A stretch of 41,939 nucleotides of DNA from Oligoflexia bacterium (GTDB lineage Bacteria > Bdellovibrionota > Bacteriovoracia > Bacteriovoracales > Bacteriovoracaceae), in assembly GCA_015232015.1 (NCBI GenBank), contig JADGAM010000017.1, positions 1 through 41,939 on the forward strand, given 5' to 3'. Shown here piece by piece: positions 9,801 to 18,765 of this stretch; the stretch's first letter is position 1; every line of letters starts with the position of its first letter. Made by a program: the position numbers and the translations under genes. The notes under the pieces were generated by a model that was not told the DNA's origin, made no database searches, and saw only the letters and a program-made list of their open reading frames with translations.

Positions 9801-10257
9801 AGGAGTTGATGCTGAAACAGGTATTTTTATGCTTTTATATCTTGATCTTGCTTACGATAAAGCAAAAAAAGCAAACGCTATGAACACATTTAGTGATTTA
9901 AAAAATGCTATTCATTATGGATCTGTAAAAAGAATAAGACCAAAAGTAATGACCGTAGGAACACTAGTACCTCAACCAGCAAGTTTTTTCACCTAAACAG
10001 CTTGCTCATACCTGGGTAAAAACGTTAACCTTAGATGAAAAAACTTACTGGTTGAGGTACTAGTCATTGCACTATTGCCCATTATGTGGGCCTCTACTGC
10101 TGATGCCGGTGCAGATGTAATGAAACGAATTGCGGCGCCTATGCTTGGTGGTCTTATAACTTCTTTTGCGATGGAGCTTTTAGTTTATCCGGCCATCTTT
10201 GCTATTTGGAAGTGGAATTTTGAGATGAAACAATCTAAACAATCTAAAATAATTTAA
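6895..10257 (+). pseudogene. cusA: CusA/CzcA-family heavy-metal RND pump, split by a MITE-like insertion (ORFs 6895-9996 and 10075-10257)
   Basis: Full RND architecture through RPKVMTVGT, then in-frame TAA inside an inserted palindrome; the missing C-terminus VIALLPIMWASTADAGADVMKRIAAPMLGGLITSF resumes in the same frame at about 10063. Confidence 0.85.
9964..10063. mobile_element. MITE-like palindromic insertion (92 bp core 9968-10059) flanked by 4-bp CTAG direct repeats
   Basis: CTAGTACCTCAACCAGCAAGTTTTTTCACCTAA at 9964-9996 vs reverse complement of 10031-10063 differs at 2 of 33 positions; removing 96 bp restores a cusA frame aligning to the conserved MTV..........P[IL] spacing. Confidence 0.75.
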
Positions 10258-10300
10258 AACAATTTAAAACAATTTAAAACAATTTAAAACAATTTAAAAT
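10251..10300. repeat. Tandem decamer AATTTAAAAC: 4 exact copies plus one 1-mismatch copy
   Basis: Direct reading of 10251-10300. Confidence 0.95.
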
Positions 10301-10358
10301 TTAAAAACAATCATATTCTTTTCGATACTAACATTCAATAACACCAAAGGAGTAATAA

Positions 10359-11285
10359 ATGATTTTTAATAATATTTCTGAGCTTATAGGTAAAACACCA
10401 CTTGTAAAGATCAACAAAAGCGCTGAAAATATAAAAGCAAATATTTGGGCCAAATTAGAATATTTTAATCCTGCCTCAAGTGTAAAAGATAGAATTGCTT
10501 TGGCCATGATTGAAGCAGCAGAAAAAAGTGGATTAATAAAAAACAATACGATTTTAATTGAACCTACTAGTGGTAACACAGGAATTGGACTTGCCTTTAT
10601 TGCCGCAACAAAAGGCCTTAAATTATTGTTAGTCATGCCAGACACTATGAGTATTGAACGAAGAAAATTGATGGCGGCCTTTGGCGCAGAATTTATTTTA
10701 ACTCCTGGATCTGAAGGAATGCCAGGAGCTATAAAAAAAGCCATAGAGATTGTTGAGAGTGATTCAAGATATCTTATGCTTCAGCAATTTAAAAATCCCG
10801 CCAATGTCGAAATTCATCGCAATACAACGGCCAGTGAAATTATCAAAGATACCGAGGGGAAGATTGATATTTTTGTTGCAGGGGTTGGAACAGGCGGAAC
10901 TATTACAGGCGTAGGTGAAATTTTAAAACAACATAATCCCAGTATAAAAGTGATTGCGGTAGAACCTGCTGATTCAGCTGTTATCTCTGGAGGTAAAGCT
11001 GGTGCACATAAGATCCAAGGTATTGGCGCCGGATTTATTCCCGAAATTCTCAATACGAAAATCATCGATGAGATTATCCAAGTAAAAAATGATATGGCCG
11101 GAAAAAGCGCAAGAGAACTTGCTTTGAAAGATGGAATTCTCGTTGGTATTTCGAGTGGTGCTGCTCTGTGGGCCGCGCTGGAAGTTGCTAAACGAGCAGA
11201 AAATATAGGTAAAAACATAGTTGTCATTCTACCTGATTCTGGAGAGAGATATTTGAGCACTTGGCTTTATGAAGATTTGAAGTAA
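10359..11285 (+). CDS. cysK: Cysteine synthase (O-acetylserine sulfhydrylase), copy 2
   Basis: Very similar along its whole length to 1576-2505, including the leader (AACATTCAA...GGAGTAATAAA). Confidence 0.95.
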   Translation: MIFNNISELIGKTPLVKINKSAENIKANIWAKLEYFNPASSVKDRIALAMIEAAEKSGLIKNNTILIEPTSGNTGIGLAFIAATKGLKLLLVMPDTMSIERRKLMAAFGAEFILTPGSEGMPGAIKKAIEIVESDSRYLMLQQFKNPANVEIHRNTTASEIIKDTEGKIDIFVAGVGTGGTITGVGEILKQHNPSIKVIAVEPADSAVISGGKAGAHKIQGIGAGFIPEILNTKIIDEIIQVKNDMAGKSARELALKDGILVGISSGAALWAALEVAKRAENIGKNIVVILPDSGERYLSTWLYEDLK

Positions 11286-11314
11286 ATCCTTTAGGAACGG
11301 AACTTAATAATCTG

Positions 11315-11346
11315 TGTCGGTATGAACCTGTATCGGTATGAACCTG
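11315..11346. repeat. 16-bp tandem duplication (TRTCGGTATGAACCTG x2)
   Basis: TGTCGGTATGAACCTG followed by TATCGGTATGAACCTG. Confidence 0.9.
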
Positions 11347-11364
11347 ATCCTTACATTTACATCT

Positions 11365-12072
11365 TTACATTGAAAAAAAGTTCTTTTTATCTTCGTTAGT
11401 AATTCCACTAATTATACTACTAACACTTTTGTCATCCAATTTATCTTTTTTTATATAAATAGATAGATCATCGACTTCTTTGCTTTTAAACAAGATAGAG
11501 AAAGTGGAGTTTTTGTAGGAACTCTTTAGCTTTTCATAATCGGTCGGTCCAACAACTATTACATCCACAGAATCGAACACTAGCAGTGGAATGAGATCGT
11601 CTGATTTGTTAACAAACTTAAACTTGCTGACTTTTACATCTAATAAATTGTTGATATATCTTTTTTGCCAATCCATATCTCCAAATAATACTACTCCAAT
11701 TCTGGCCGTTGATAATTTATCTTTCTTCCAATCTTTGGAACCTAAAACAAGGTAGTGTGATTTATTTCCATTAAGGATTTGAACTGGTTTATAACTACTA
11801 TTGGTTGAACTAAATGCGGAGTTTGCAATAATAAAATCGGGATTAACTCTTGTGAGTTCTTGTTCAAAATCTCGATATTTTGCAAACACTGATACTGCAA
11901 CATCTTTTGATTTTAACCCTTTTTTTAAAGTTTGTTCTAGGATTTTAGGCGACTCAGTAGAGGGAAAATAAACCATCAAATTAGCTTCTGCAAAGATATT
12001 ACCTACAAACAAAAAAAGTGTCACATAGAGAAGATAGCAAAAAACTTTATTTATATAAATAAACCTATTCAT
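11365..12072 (-). CDS. Periplasmic substrate-binding protein, PhnD/SBP-like
   Basis: Signal peptide; NLMVYFPSTESPKILEQTLKKGL...RVNPDFIIANSAF...VLFGDMDWQKRYINNLL...VDVIVVGPTDYEKLK. Confidence 0.5.
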   Translation of the reverse strand: MNRFIYINKVFCYLLYVTLFLFVGNIFAEANLMVYFPSTESPKILEQTLKKGLKSKDVAVSVFAKYRDFEQELTRVNPDFIIANSAFSSTNSSYKPVQILNGNKSHYLVLGSKDWKKDKLSTARIGVVLFGDMDWQKRYINNLLDVKVSKFKFVNKSDDLIPLLVFDSVDVIVVGPTDYEKLKSSYKNSTFSILFKSKEVDDLSIYIKKDKLDDKSVSSIISGITNEDKKNFFSM

Positions 12073-12084
12073 TTTTTATTCCTA

Positions 12085-13101
12085 TTATAATTTATTAACA
12101 TCTTCTAATTTATCTTGATTAAATTTCAAGCTTAATGTTTCGGCCTTTTTGCTATTTAAGATTTTATTTCCTCCAAGAGGCTCCTCTACGCTAATATCTT
12201 CTGCTTTTTCTCCATTAATAACTGCTGTAATCATCTGCACTGCTTGCAATCCCAAATCAGCGATGTTGGGAGTGATTCCAAATACTGCAAAATTTAATTG
12301 AGGGGAGACTAAAGATTCTACTCCTGCAATCAGAGGTACTTGTGCCTCATTAGATAATGGAATCCAGAAATCTTTAAAAAAGTCAGGAGATAGAAATGCA
12401 GAATCTAAAAGTATAGTAATGACATCGAACTCATTTTTAATTGTATTAAACTTCTTCTTTTCTTCTTGTAAAAATTTTTCTACATCTGTTTTGTTCTTCC
12501 CATACTTTTCCACATTCTTAGTAATAAGAGTTACTCCCGATGTCTTTAATCTAGACTCATTTATGGCGGTAACTGGAGAAAAAATGCTATCTCGAGAATA
12601 TACCAATACCTTTTTAATATTCTTCTCCATCAACATAGCAAATTGGGTTACCAATGTATAAATGGGAATGTCAAAAGAGATGCCACAAATATTTTTCTGC
12701 CCTTTTAGCAAACCACGAAGATTTAATCCCATGAGAGCAACTCCATTAATTGCAGGATTCTTCTCGTTGTATTTAAGGGCCAAATTTACCGCCGGATTAT
12801 TTATCAATATTAAAACCGCTGGTTTGCTTTCTTTTACTTTTTCTTCAAAACTTTTGTATTCGGCATTTTCATCCAGAAAATATTTTTCGACATTGTATTT
12901 GGATTTAAGCTCATTCTCAATTATGCTGGCGATCTCGTTAAATTGCTTATTATGTTCTGTTACCATCAAAGTGTTCATCTTGGCCGCAGCTGCCGCATCT
13001 ACAATTAGGCCAAGATTACCAATGCAAAAATGACTACAAATATAAAAAAATAAAACAAAGAGTTGATACTTTTTGAAAGGATGTCTCTGGAAATTGTTCA
13101 T
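12085..13101 (-). CDS. ABC-type substrate-binding protein (PF04392-like)
   Basis: Signal peptide; TLMVTEHNKQFNEIASIIENEL..., KPAVLILINNPAVNLALKY, KKVLVYSRDS, TLITKNV, FAVFGITPNIADLGLQAVQMI. Confidence 0.65.
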   Translation of the reverse strand: MNNFQRHPFKKYQLFVLFFYICSHFCIGNLGLIVDAAAAAKMNTLMVTEHNKQFNEIASIIENELKSKYNVEKYFLDENAEYKSFEEKVKESKPAVLILINNPAVNLALKYNEKNPAINGVALMGLNLRGLLKGQKNICGISFDIPIYTLVTQFAMLMEKNIKKVLVYSRDSIFSPVTAINESRLKTSGVTLITKNVEKYGKNKTDVEKFLQEEKKKFNTIKNEFDVITILLDSAFLSPDFFKDFWIPLSNEAQVPLIAGVESLVSPQLNFAVFGITPNIADLGLQAVQMITAVINGEKAEDISVEEPLGGNKILNSKKAETLSLKFNQDKLEDVNKL

Positions 13102-13123
13102 TGTAATTATTCCGTTTTAACTA

Positions 13124-13164
13124 TTAAAATACTTAAAATACTTAAAATACTTAAAATACTTAAA
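13124..13164. repeat. Tandem 9-mer TTAAAATAC x4 plus partial copy
   Basis: Direct reading; lies between the TonB receptor stop and the SBP start. Confidence 0.95.
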
Positions 13165-15126
13165 TTAGAATACTGTCGAGATAGTTGCATAAACAGAACG
13201 TCCACCATTCATGAGAGGTATAGAGTTAATGTTTTGAGAGATTCTACTTGGTATATAAGGATCTTCATTAAGTAAATTGTAGAAATAGAGTGAAAGCTTG
13301 CTTTCTTTTTTGTAACCAATTAACTTTGAAAAATCGTAGCTTGCTTGAAGACTAAGCAAATTATATGCTTTGACCTCTTTATTAATCTCGGCAGCATTGG
13401 GGATTTTTTTAGTACCATTAAAGTAACTATTAAATAGGCCAACTTCAAAGGGTTTATTACTATAAAGGACTCCACCTTTTAGAATATTAGTAGGTCCATA
13501 AAAGGTATCTTTCTGATTATCAATATCTTTACTATGAACGAGAGTATAAGATCCATCTAAAAGCCAATAGTCTGCTACAGTCCATTTCCCTTCAAGTTCC
13601 GTTCCCCAATAATCGTATTTTCCATGATTTCGTTCAGTCGCTGTTTGGCCACCAACATAAATTTCAATTATATCTTTCATTCTACTGTTAAAATAAGTGG
13701 CCGATAGATCAAGAGTTTTCAAATTGTAAGCAACTTGTAAATCAAGAGTGTTGATAGTCTCTGGTTTCAAAGTCGGATTTCCGATAAATTGCCCGGGCAT
13801 ATTAGTCTTTGCTTCAACTAAAGATGAAGACCTAAAGGCACTACTATAAAGGGCCTTCAGTGTCCATTCTTCTTGTGGATGAAAGACGATCCCTGCTCGC
13901 GGAGACCAATTTCCATTTATTGATTCCGGTTTATTCCACTGAGCACCGACTATTAATTTTAGCTGTTCAATTGGGTTATGATCTAGCTGAATATATGTGC
14001 CATAAGTATTCATGGTAATATCATCACCAAAAGCTGCCCCAGTTACACGAGAATTTTCCGCCAAACCTCCGATTACATAATTAATTCCACTAATTTTACC
14101 GAGGAGATTTAACTCATAAAGATAGTTATTGTTACTCACAAAATTAGCGCTTTGGCGTAAAAGACGGTTATAAGTTATGTTGGGGGCGATTTCTAATTTA
14201 TCACTAACATGATATTTGTATCCAATGTCTGCAAAATAGTACTCAACCTCTGTATTTTTATCTCTTAGTGAGAACAGATCGCCTGACCCTAACTCCCCTT
14301 CACCTGGATTTAACTTACTTGCGAAAGTATTAATATGGATGTCTTTGAAATTGATGTTGCCAAAAAAATCGAGGTTGTTATTGTGTAGTTTAATGGTATT
14401 TTTGCTAGGAGGTAGGAATGGGGGCATTCCTGGATCATAGAATGAAAACTCTTGCCCGTTGCTTTCGGTGAAATTTTTTACAGCTAAATGTCCGTTTAAA
14501 CCACCTTGATTAAACCAAATTGAACCATTCTCTTCTAGGGCCCCATATGATCCTGCTGTGCCTTTTACTTTGCCTCCAATATTATCTTTTTTATCTTCTG
14601 TGATAATGTTTATCACCCCTGAAAAAGCATTGGATCCATAAAGTACTGAACCTGGACCACGAATAATTTCTATTTGTTTAATAGCATCCAGAGGGAATCC
14701 TTCAACTATATTTTGGGCGTGCCCACCAAAGCCCCTCTCCCTAACTGGTCTTCCATTTATTAATATCAAAGTATGAAAAGACTCAAGATTTAACTCTTGT
14801 TGTCTGGGGTTAGGAAGATTCCAGAGAGAACCGCCAGCACCTGAGCTCATTCGCATGCCGATCACTCTATCAAATACGTCTCCTACGTGGCGGGCGCCAA
14901 AACCTTCGATCTGCTTTTTGGAGATGACGGTGATGATCCCAGGAGCATCGATAACTTTTTCTTCGCGCTTAGAGGCCACCGAAACTTTAATGTCTAGAAT
15001 GTCTTTTAAGTTTAAAGAGGAGAAACTAGCATCTTCGTTGGCAGAAAGTGCAACTGTAATTGTCGTAACCAGCGTGATGCTGGATAAGAGTGAGCTTAAA
15101 AGAATCCAATTAAAAATTTTTTTCAT
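13165..15126 (-). CDS. TonB-dependent outer membrane receptor
   Basis: Plug domain (KREEKVIDAPGIITVISKKQIEGFGARHVGDVFDRVIGMR), IEIIRGPGSVLYGSNAFSGVINIIT, beta-barrel, terminal aromatic F. Confidence 0.93.
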   Translation of the reverse strand: MKKIFNWILLSSLLSSITLVTTITVALSANEDASFSSLNLKDILDIKVSVASKREEKVIDAPGIITVISKKQIEGFGARHVGDVFDRVIGMRMSSGAGGSLWNLPNPRQQELNLESFHTLILINGRPVRERGFGGHAQNIVEGFPLDAIKQIEIIRGPGSVLYGSNAFSGVINIITEDKKDNIGGKVKGTAGSYGALEENGSIWFNQGGLNGHLAVKNFTESNGQEFSFYDPGMPPFLPPSKNTIKLHNNNLDFFGNINFKDIHINTFASKLNPGEGELGSGDLFSLRDKNTEVEYYFADIGYKYHVSDKLEIAPNITYNRLLRQSANFVSNNNYLYELNLLGKISGINYVIGGLAENSRVTGAAFGDDITMNTYGTYIQLDHNPIEQLKLIVGAQWNKPESINGNWSPRAGIVFHPQEEWTLKALYSSAFRSSSLVEAKTNMPGQFIGNPTLKPETINTLDLQVAYNLKTLDLSATYFNSRMKDIIEIYVGGQTATERNHGKYDYWGTELEGKWTVADYWLLDGSYTLVHSKDIDNQKDTFYGPTNILKGGVLYSNKPFEVGLFNSYFNGTKKIPNAAEINKEVKAYNLLSLQASYDFSKLIGYKKESKLSLYFYNLLNEDPYIPSRISQNINSIPLMNGGRSVYATISTVF

Positions 15127-15324
15127 ACACTTTAATCCTAAAATTTGATTTTTTGTAAAGGTTAATTATCTATCAAATATTTTTTTGGTGATTTGGTACT
15201 GCTACTCTAATTCTAATAAAAATTTTACTATAATTTTTTCTTTATCGACTAGGAGAAAGTGGAAAAAAAGAGTTTTATTTTAACTCTATAATATTTGATT
15301 TTATAAATAACAGTGAGGGTGGTC

Positions 15325-15354
15325 GCTAAAAAATAAGTTGATCGATGCGATCAA
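15325..15354 (-). terminator. Probable rho-independent terminator for the kinase/receiver genes
   Basis: Minus strand TTGATCG-CAT-CGATCAA hairpin followed by CTTATTTTTT. Confidence 0.5.
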
Positions 15355-15388
15355 GCAATGTTTGAGCAGAAAAAACAGCAAAAAAAAC

Positions 15389-15760
15389 CTATGTTTGTAA
15401 AAGATATTTCACAATTAATAAAACTTTATTAGGATCGCAAGGTTTTACTATCCACGCTTTAATTTTTGAACGCTTTCCTCTCACCTTGGCATCAGCTGAT
15501 GATTCGCTAGTTATCAAGATGATCGGTAGATTACTAAATTTAGGGATCTTCCGTATCTCTTCGCACATGGTGAGTCCATCCATCACAGGCATATGGAGAT
15601 CGGAGATTACTAACTTCATATCAGGATTATTTTCTAAGATTTTAATTCCCTCTAATCCGTTGCGGGCCTCAAAAACTTCCATCCCTTCGCTATTTAATAA
15701 TTCTGATAAATTTTCAATTGATGTTTTAGAGTCATCAACTAACAAAATTTTGTCTTTCAC
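15389..15760 (-). CDS. CheY-like single-domain response regulator
   Basis: KILLVDDSKTSIENLSELL...MKLVISDLHMPVMDGLTMCEEI...LPIILITSE...KAWIVKPCDPNKVL. Confidence 0.92.
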   Translation of the reverse strand: MKDKILLVDDSKTSIENLSELLNSEGMEVFEARNGLEGIKILENNPDMKLVISDLHMPVMDGLTMCEEIRKIPKFSNLPIILITSESSADAKVRGKRSKIKAWIVKPCDPNKVLLIVKYLLQT

Positions 15761-15817
15761 ATGTTCCTCGCTTTAAAAATATTCAAATTTATAATAATTA
15801 TAAAATCCTTTTATTAT

Positions 15818-18655
15818 TTATGCAGATTTTTTTATTAAATTTTTAGTTAATTGATCTAGAGTTGGAAGACAAATGGCATATTTTATAGGAATGGTTATTA
15901 AGAAATAAAATGGCATCATCTCTTTTTCATTTAGAGGTTGTTTCAAAAGGCCGCTTACATTTTCATAAACGTCCTTGTGAAACTTAATTTGAATTGTCGA
16001 TTCAATAGATGATAATATTTTTTTTACTGCATCCATTCCCACACCGCGACCGGAGGTCAAGGTGGTCGATTTCTTGGTGGTAAACTCTGGTTCAAAGATA
16101 AAGTTGGCGGCCTCCTCAATAGAAGGAGTGGAGTCCTCGCTTATCAGATGCTGTTCTTTTGCTATCTTTATTATTTTATTCAGATCCAAACCTGACCCAT
16201 CATCAGAATAATAAATATTAAGGTGATTGCTATCGCTTTCGAGAGTAATTTTTATAATGCCAATAATATCCTTGTTATTTTTTTTGCGAAACTCATCGCT
16301 TTCAATGCCATGGTCGATAGAATTTCTCATTAAGTGAACAAGAATATTTTTTATATGAGAGATTATATCTAAGGAGAGTTTTATATTATTTTCTTCGAAT
16401 ATCACTTTAGGAGGTCGCTTGTTTAACTCTTGGGCCGTAGAGGACAATCCTTCAACAATTCCCTTAGTAGCATTTATCAAAGAAACAAAATCGGTGGTCT
16501 GAACCAATTGGCGCAAGTAAGTTATGTAGCACTTATCTTGATTCATTCCTTGAGAGGTAGTTGAGTCTATTAGGAAGTCGGTAAGATTTACGATTTGTTT
16601 ATAAATTGAACTATCAATAGTAATTCCATCCTTAGCAACAAAAGAAGAGATCTTTTCATCAAAAACTGATTGATATTCGTTGATAGTTGACGATAATTTC
16701 TCTAAGTTGTTAAGTAAAAGCTGTTTGTCCAAGCATTCGCTTCCCTTTATTATCTGTGCATAATTTTGTTCCACTTCATGTGCATTGTTGGCAATATATT
16801 GAAGATTGTATATTCGAGCATTTCCTTTTATGGTGTGCATATTTCTAAAGAGGGTATTTAATGATTCCTTCATTACATCATTTACATCCTTTATATCCTT
16901 TCCTATCTTTGTCTCCTCAAAGGAGGCCACTATCTGTTTGTTCGTATTAATATACTGATGAGCTGTCTGCAAAAAATCTTGAAAATTTTTATAGGAGACT
17001 GAAAGAATTTGATCTAAAATGTCTAACTCTTTTTTTTGAGTTACCGTCTTGGCGGTTAATTCTTTTATCAAAGTAACATCTCTTACACTCAATAAAATTT
17101 TAACAACAATATCTTCAATGACAGCATTTTTATTATCACGCTTTGAAATAATTGGTGCCCAAGTAAGTTCTAGTATTTTTATGTTGCCTTCTTTTGTGAC
17201 ATAATTTATCTCTGTTGGTAAATTATTAACATTTAAGAGATAGTTAATGTATGGTTCATCAATTGAAAAATCTAATACAGATTGAATGATTGAAATAAAA
17301 TTATTGCTATAATCTCCTTTGCTAAAGATCACATCTATAATCTTTTTATTAGCAATATCTTGGCACTCAAGAATTAATTCTAAATATTTTGAATATTCAG
17401 TATGAATAATACCATGCTTTAATAAGGTTAAAACTCCTTGGGGTAAATTCTCTAACATGTTTTGAATATCTGCGTTCTTTTGTTGCAACTCAACTGTTCT
17501 TTGTTGGACCATGCTCTCCAACTGTTGGTTATACTCTAATAATTTCTGGTCTCTTTTTATAATGGCCAAACTCATTTCTTCAAAAGATTCGGCCAATATT
17601 CCAATTTCATCATCAGCTCCTATTGAAAATTCTTGTTGATATTCACCATTAGTCATCTTTTGTGCAATTTTTGTAAGTTGGGAAATGGGAATAGTAATTT
17701 TATTGCTAAAAGAATGGATCATAAAATAAATAATTGTAAAAATAATAATTGCTAAAATGATAAACATGATAAAGACATTATTGAGGGTGTTTCTTCCTAT
17801 CTCTTTCGTCTTAAAGCTAGCATTACTATCTTGTCTGTTAATTTCATCTAAATGTTTGTACATGCTCTCTTTTTCTCTAGCAATTGCTGCTTCCATTTTA
17901 TCCATAGAGAGAACGTATCTTAAAAAACCAACTGCTATTCCCAATCTTTTAGCAGTTTTTAGATCGATCTTTTTCCCAGAAAAATCTTCTAGTCCAATAG
18001 GAGTATAACACTCATAAACTAATCGTTTCTTATTCTGTCTTGTTTTAACATCAAAGAATTTGATTTCTCGAATTTCTACAGTGGGAGTTTCGCTGTTGAT
18101 AATTTTTTTGATATAATTATCTAGGATCTTAACTTTAACTTCTCCGTTGTTATAAGTGCCTATCCACTCCTCACTTTCGCTTTTGAACACTATTGGGAAA
18201 TCAAGCCCATTTTGATAGTTTTCATTGATTAGTTGCCAACCTTTAACTTTATTATCTTCTATCGAAAAGAAATTAGTGGAGATGACGTCGTTATCATTTA
18301 AAACACTCTCCTTTAAAAAGGAACGGATCTCTAAAAGAGCATTGTCTTTAAACATTCTTTTTATGGAATCTGCATCTTTGTTAATTAATTTTTGTGCTTT
18401 ATTTTCTAGGGCGGTGGTATAAATTGTTCTAATTCTTTCTATTGTTTGTGAGGAAAAGGAGTTTATGCTTTCTTTGGTTTGCTTAGATTTTTCGTTGTTT
18501 AAATCCAAAAATTTATCTGATAATCGATTAGTGCCCAGAAAAAATAAAATTCCCAGCGAAACGAAGACCATAAATAAAAATAGTAACTGATGGGATATGA
18601 GTTTGGTTCGTAAGTTTTTTCTTCTTAAATTTTTTATTTGCATTTGTATTTGCAT
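15818..18655 (-). CDS. Membrane CheA-like sensor histidine kinase (periplasmic sensor, HAMP, PAS-like, Hpt, HATPase)
   Basis: Two TM segments flanking an ~250 aa extracytoplasmic region; HAMP; Hpt motif MHTIKGNARIYNL; LVHLMRNSIDHGIES...DDGSGLDLNKI...SGRGVGMDAVKK. Confidence 0.9.
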   Translation of the reverse strand: MQIQMQIKNLRRKNLRTKLISHQLLFLFMVFVSLGILFFLGTNRLSDKFLDLNNEKSKQTKESINSFSSQTIERIRTIYTTALENKAQKLINKDADSIKRMFKDNALLEIRSFLKESVLNDNDVISTNFFSIEDNKVKGWQLINENYQNGLDFPIVFKSESEEWIGTYNNGEVKVKILDNYIKKIINSETPTVEIREIKFFDVKTRQNKKRLVYECYTPIGLEDFSGKKIDLKTAKRLGIAVGFLRYVLSMDKMEAAIAREKESMYKHLDEINRQDSNASFKTKEIGRNTLNNVFIMFIILAIIIFTIIYFMIHSFSNKITIPISQLTKIAQKMTNGEYQQEFSIGADDEIGILAESFEEMSLAIIKRDQKLLEYNQQLESMVQQRTVELQQKNADIQNMLENLPQGVLTLLKHGIIHTEYSKYLELILECQDIANKKIIDVIFSKGDYSNNFISIIQSVLDFSIDEPYINYLLNVNNLPTEINYVTKEGNIKILELTWAPIISKRDNKNAVIEDIVVKILLSVRDVTLIKELTAKTVTQKKELDILDQILSVSYKNFQDFLQTAHQYINTNKQIVASFEETKIGKDIKDVNDVMKESLNTLFRNMHTIKGNARIYNLQYIANNAHEVEQNYAQIIKGSECLDKQLLLNNLEKLSSTINEYQSVFDEKISSFVAKDGITIDSSIYKQIVNLTDFLIDSTTSQGMNQDKCYITYLRQLVQTTDFVSLINATKGIVEGLSSTAQELNKRPPKVIFEENNIKLSLDIISHIKNILVHLMRNSIDHGIESDEFRKKNNKDIIGIIKITLESDSNHLNIYYSDDGSGLDLNKIIKIAKEQHLISEDSTPSIEEAANFIFEPEFTTKKSTTLTSGRGVGMDAVKKILSSIESTIQIKFHKDVYENVSGLLKQPLNEKEMMPFYFLITIPIKYAICLPTLDQLTKNLIKKSA

Positions 18656-18765
18656 TTGTTTAGTTGCGCTCCTACTGTCAAAACCAGGTTTTTATTTTTC
18701 TTCATGCATGTTTTTGAATATAAATATTTTTTTAAATATATATATTTATATAACTTTTATTAAAC

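Noticed and set aside
12419-13033. Plus-strand ORFs opposite the ABC binding protein gene
   Set aside because: Antisense to a gene with clear signal peptide and SBP motifs; no independent coding evidence.
10251-13164. Tandem repeats as a CRISPR array
   Set aside because: Units of 9-10 bp without spacers and no cas genes in the window.
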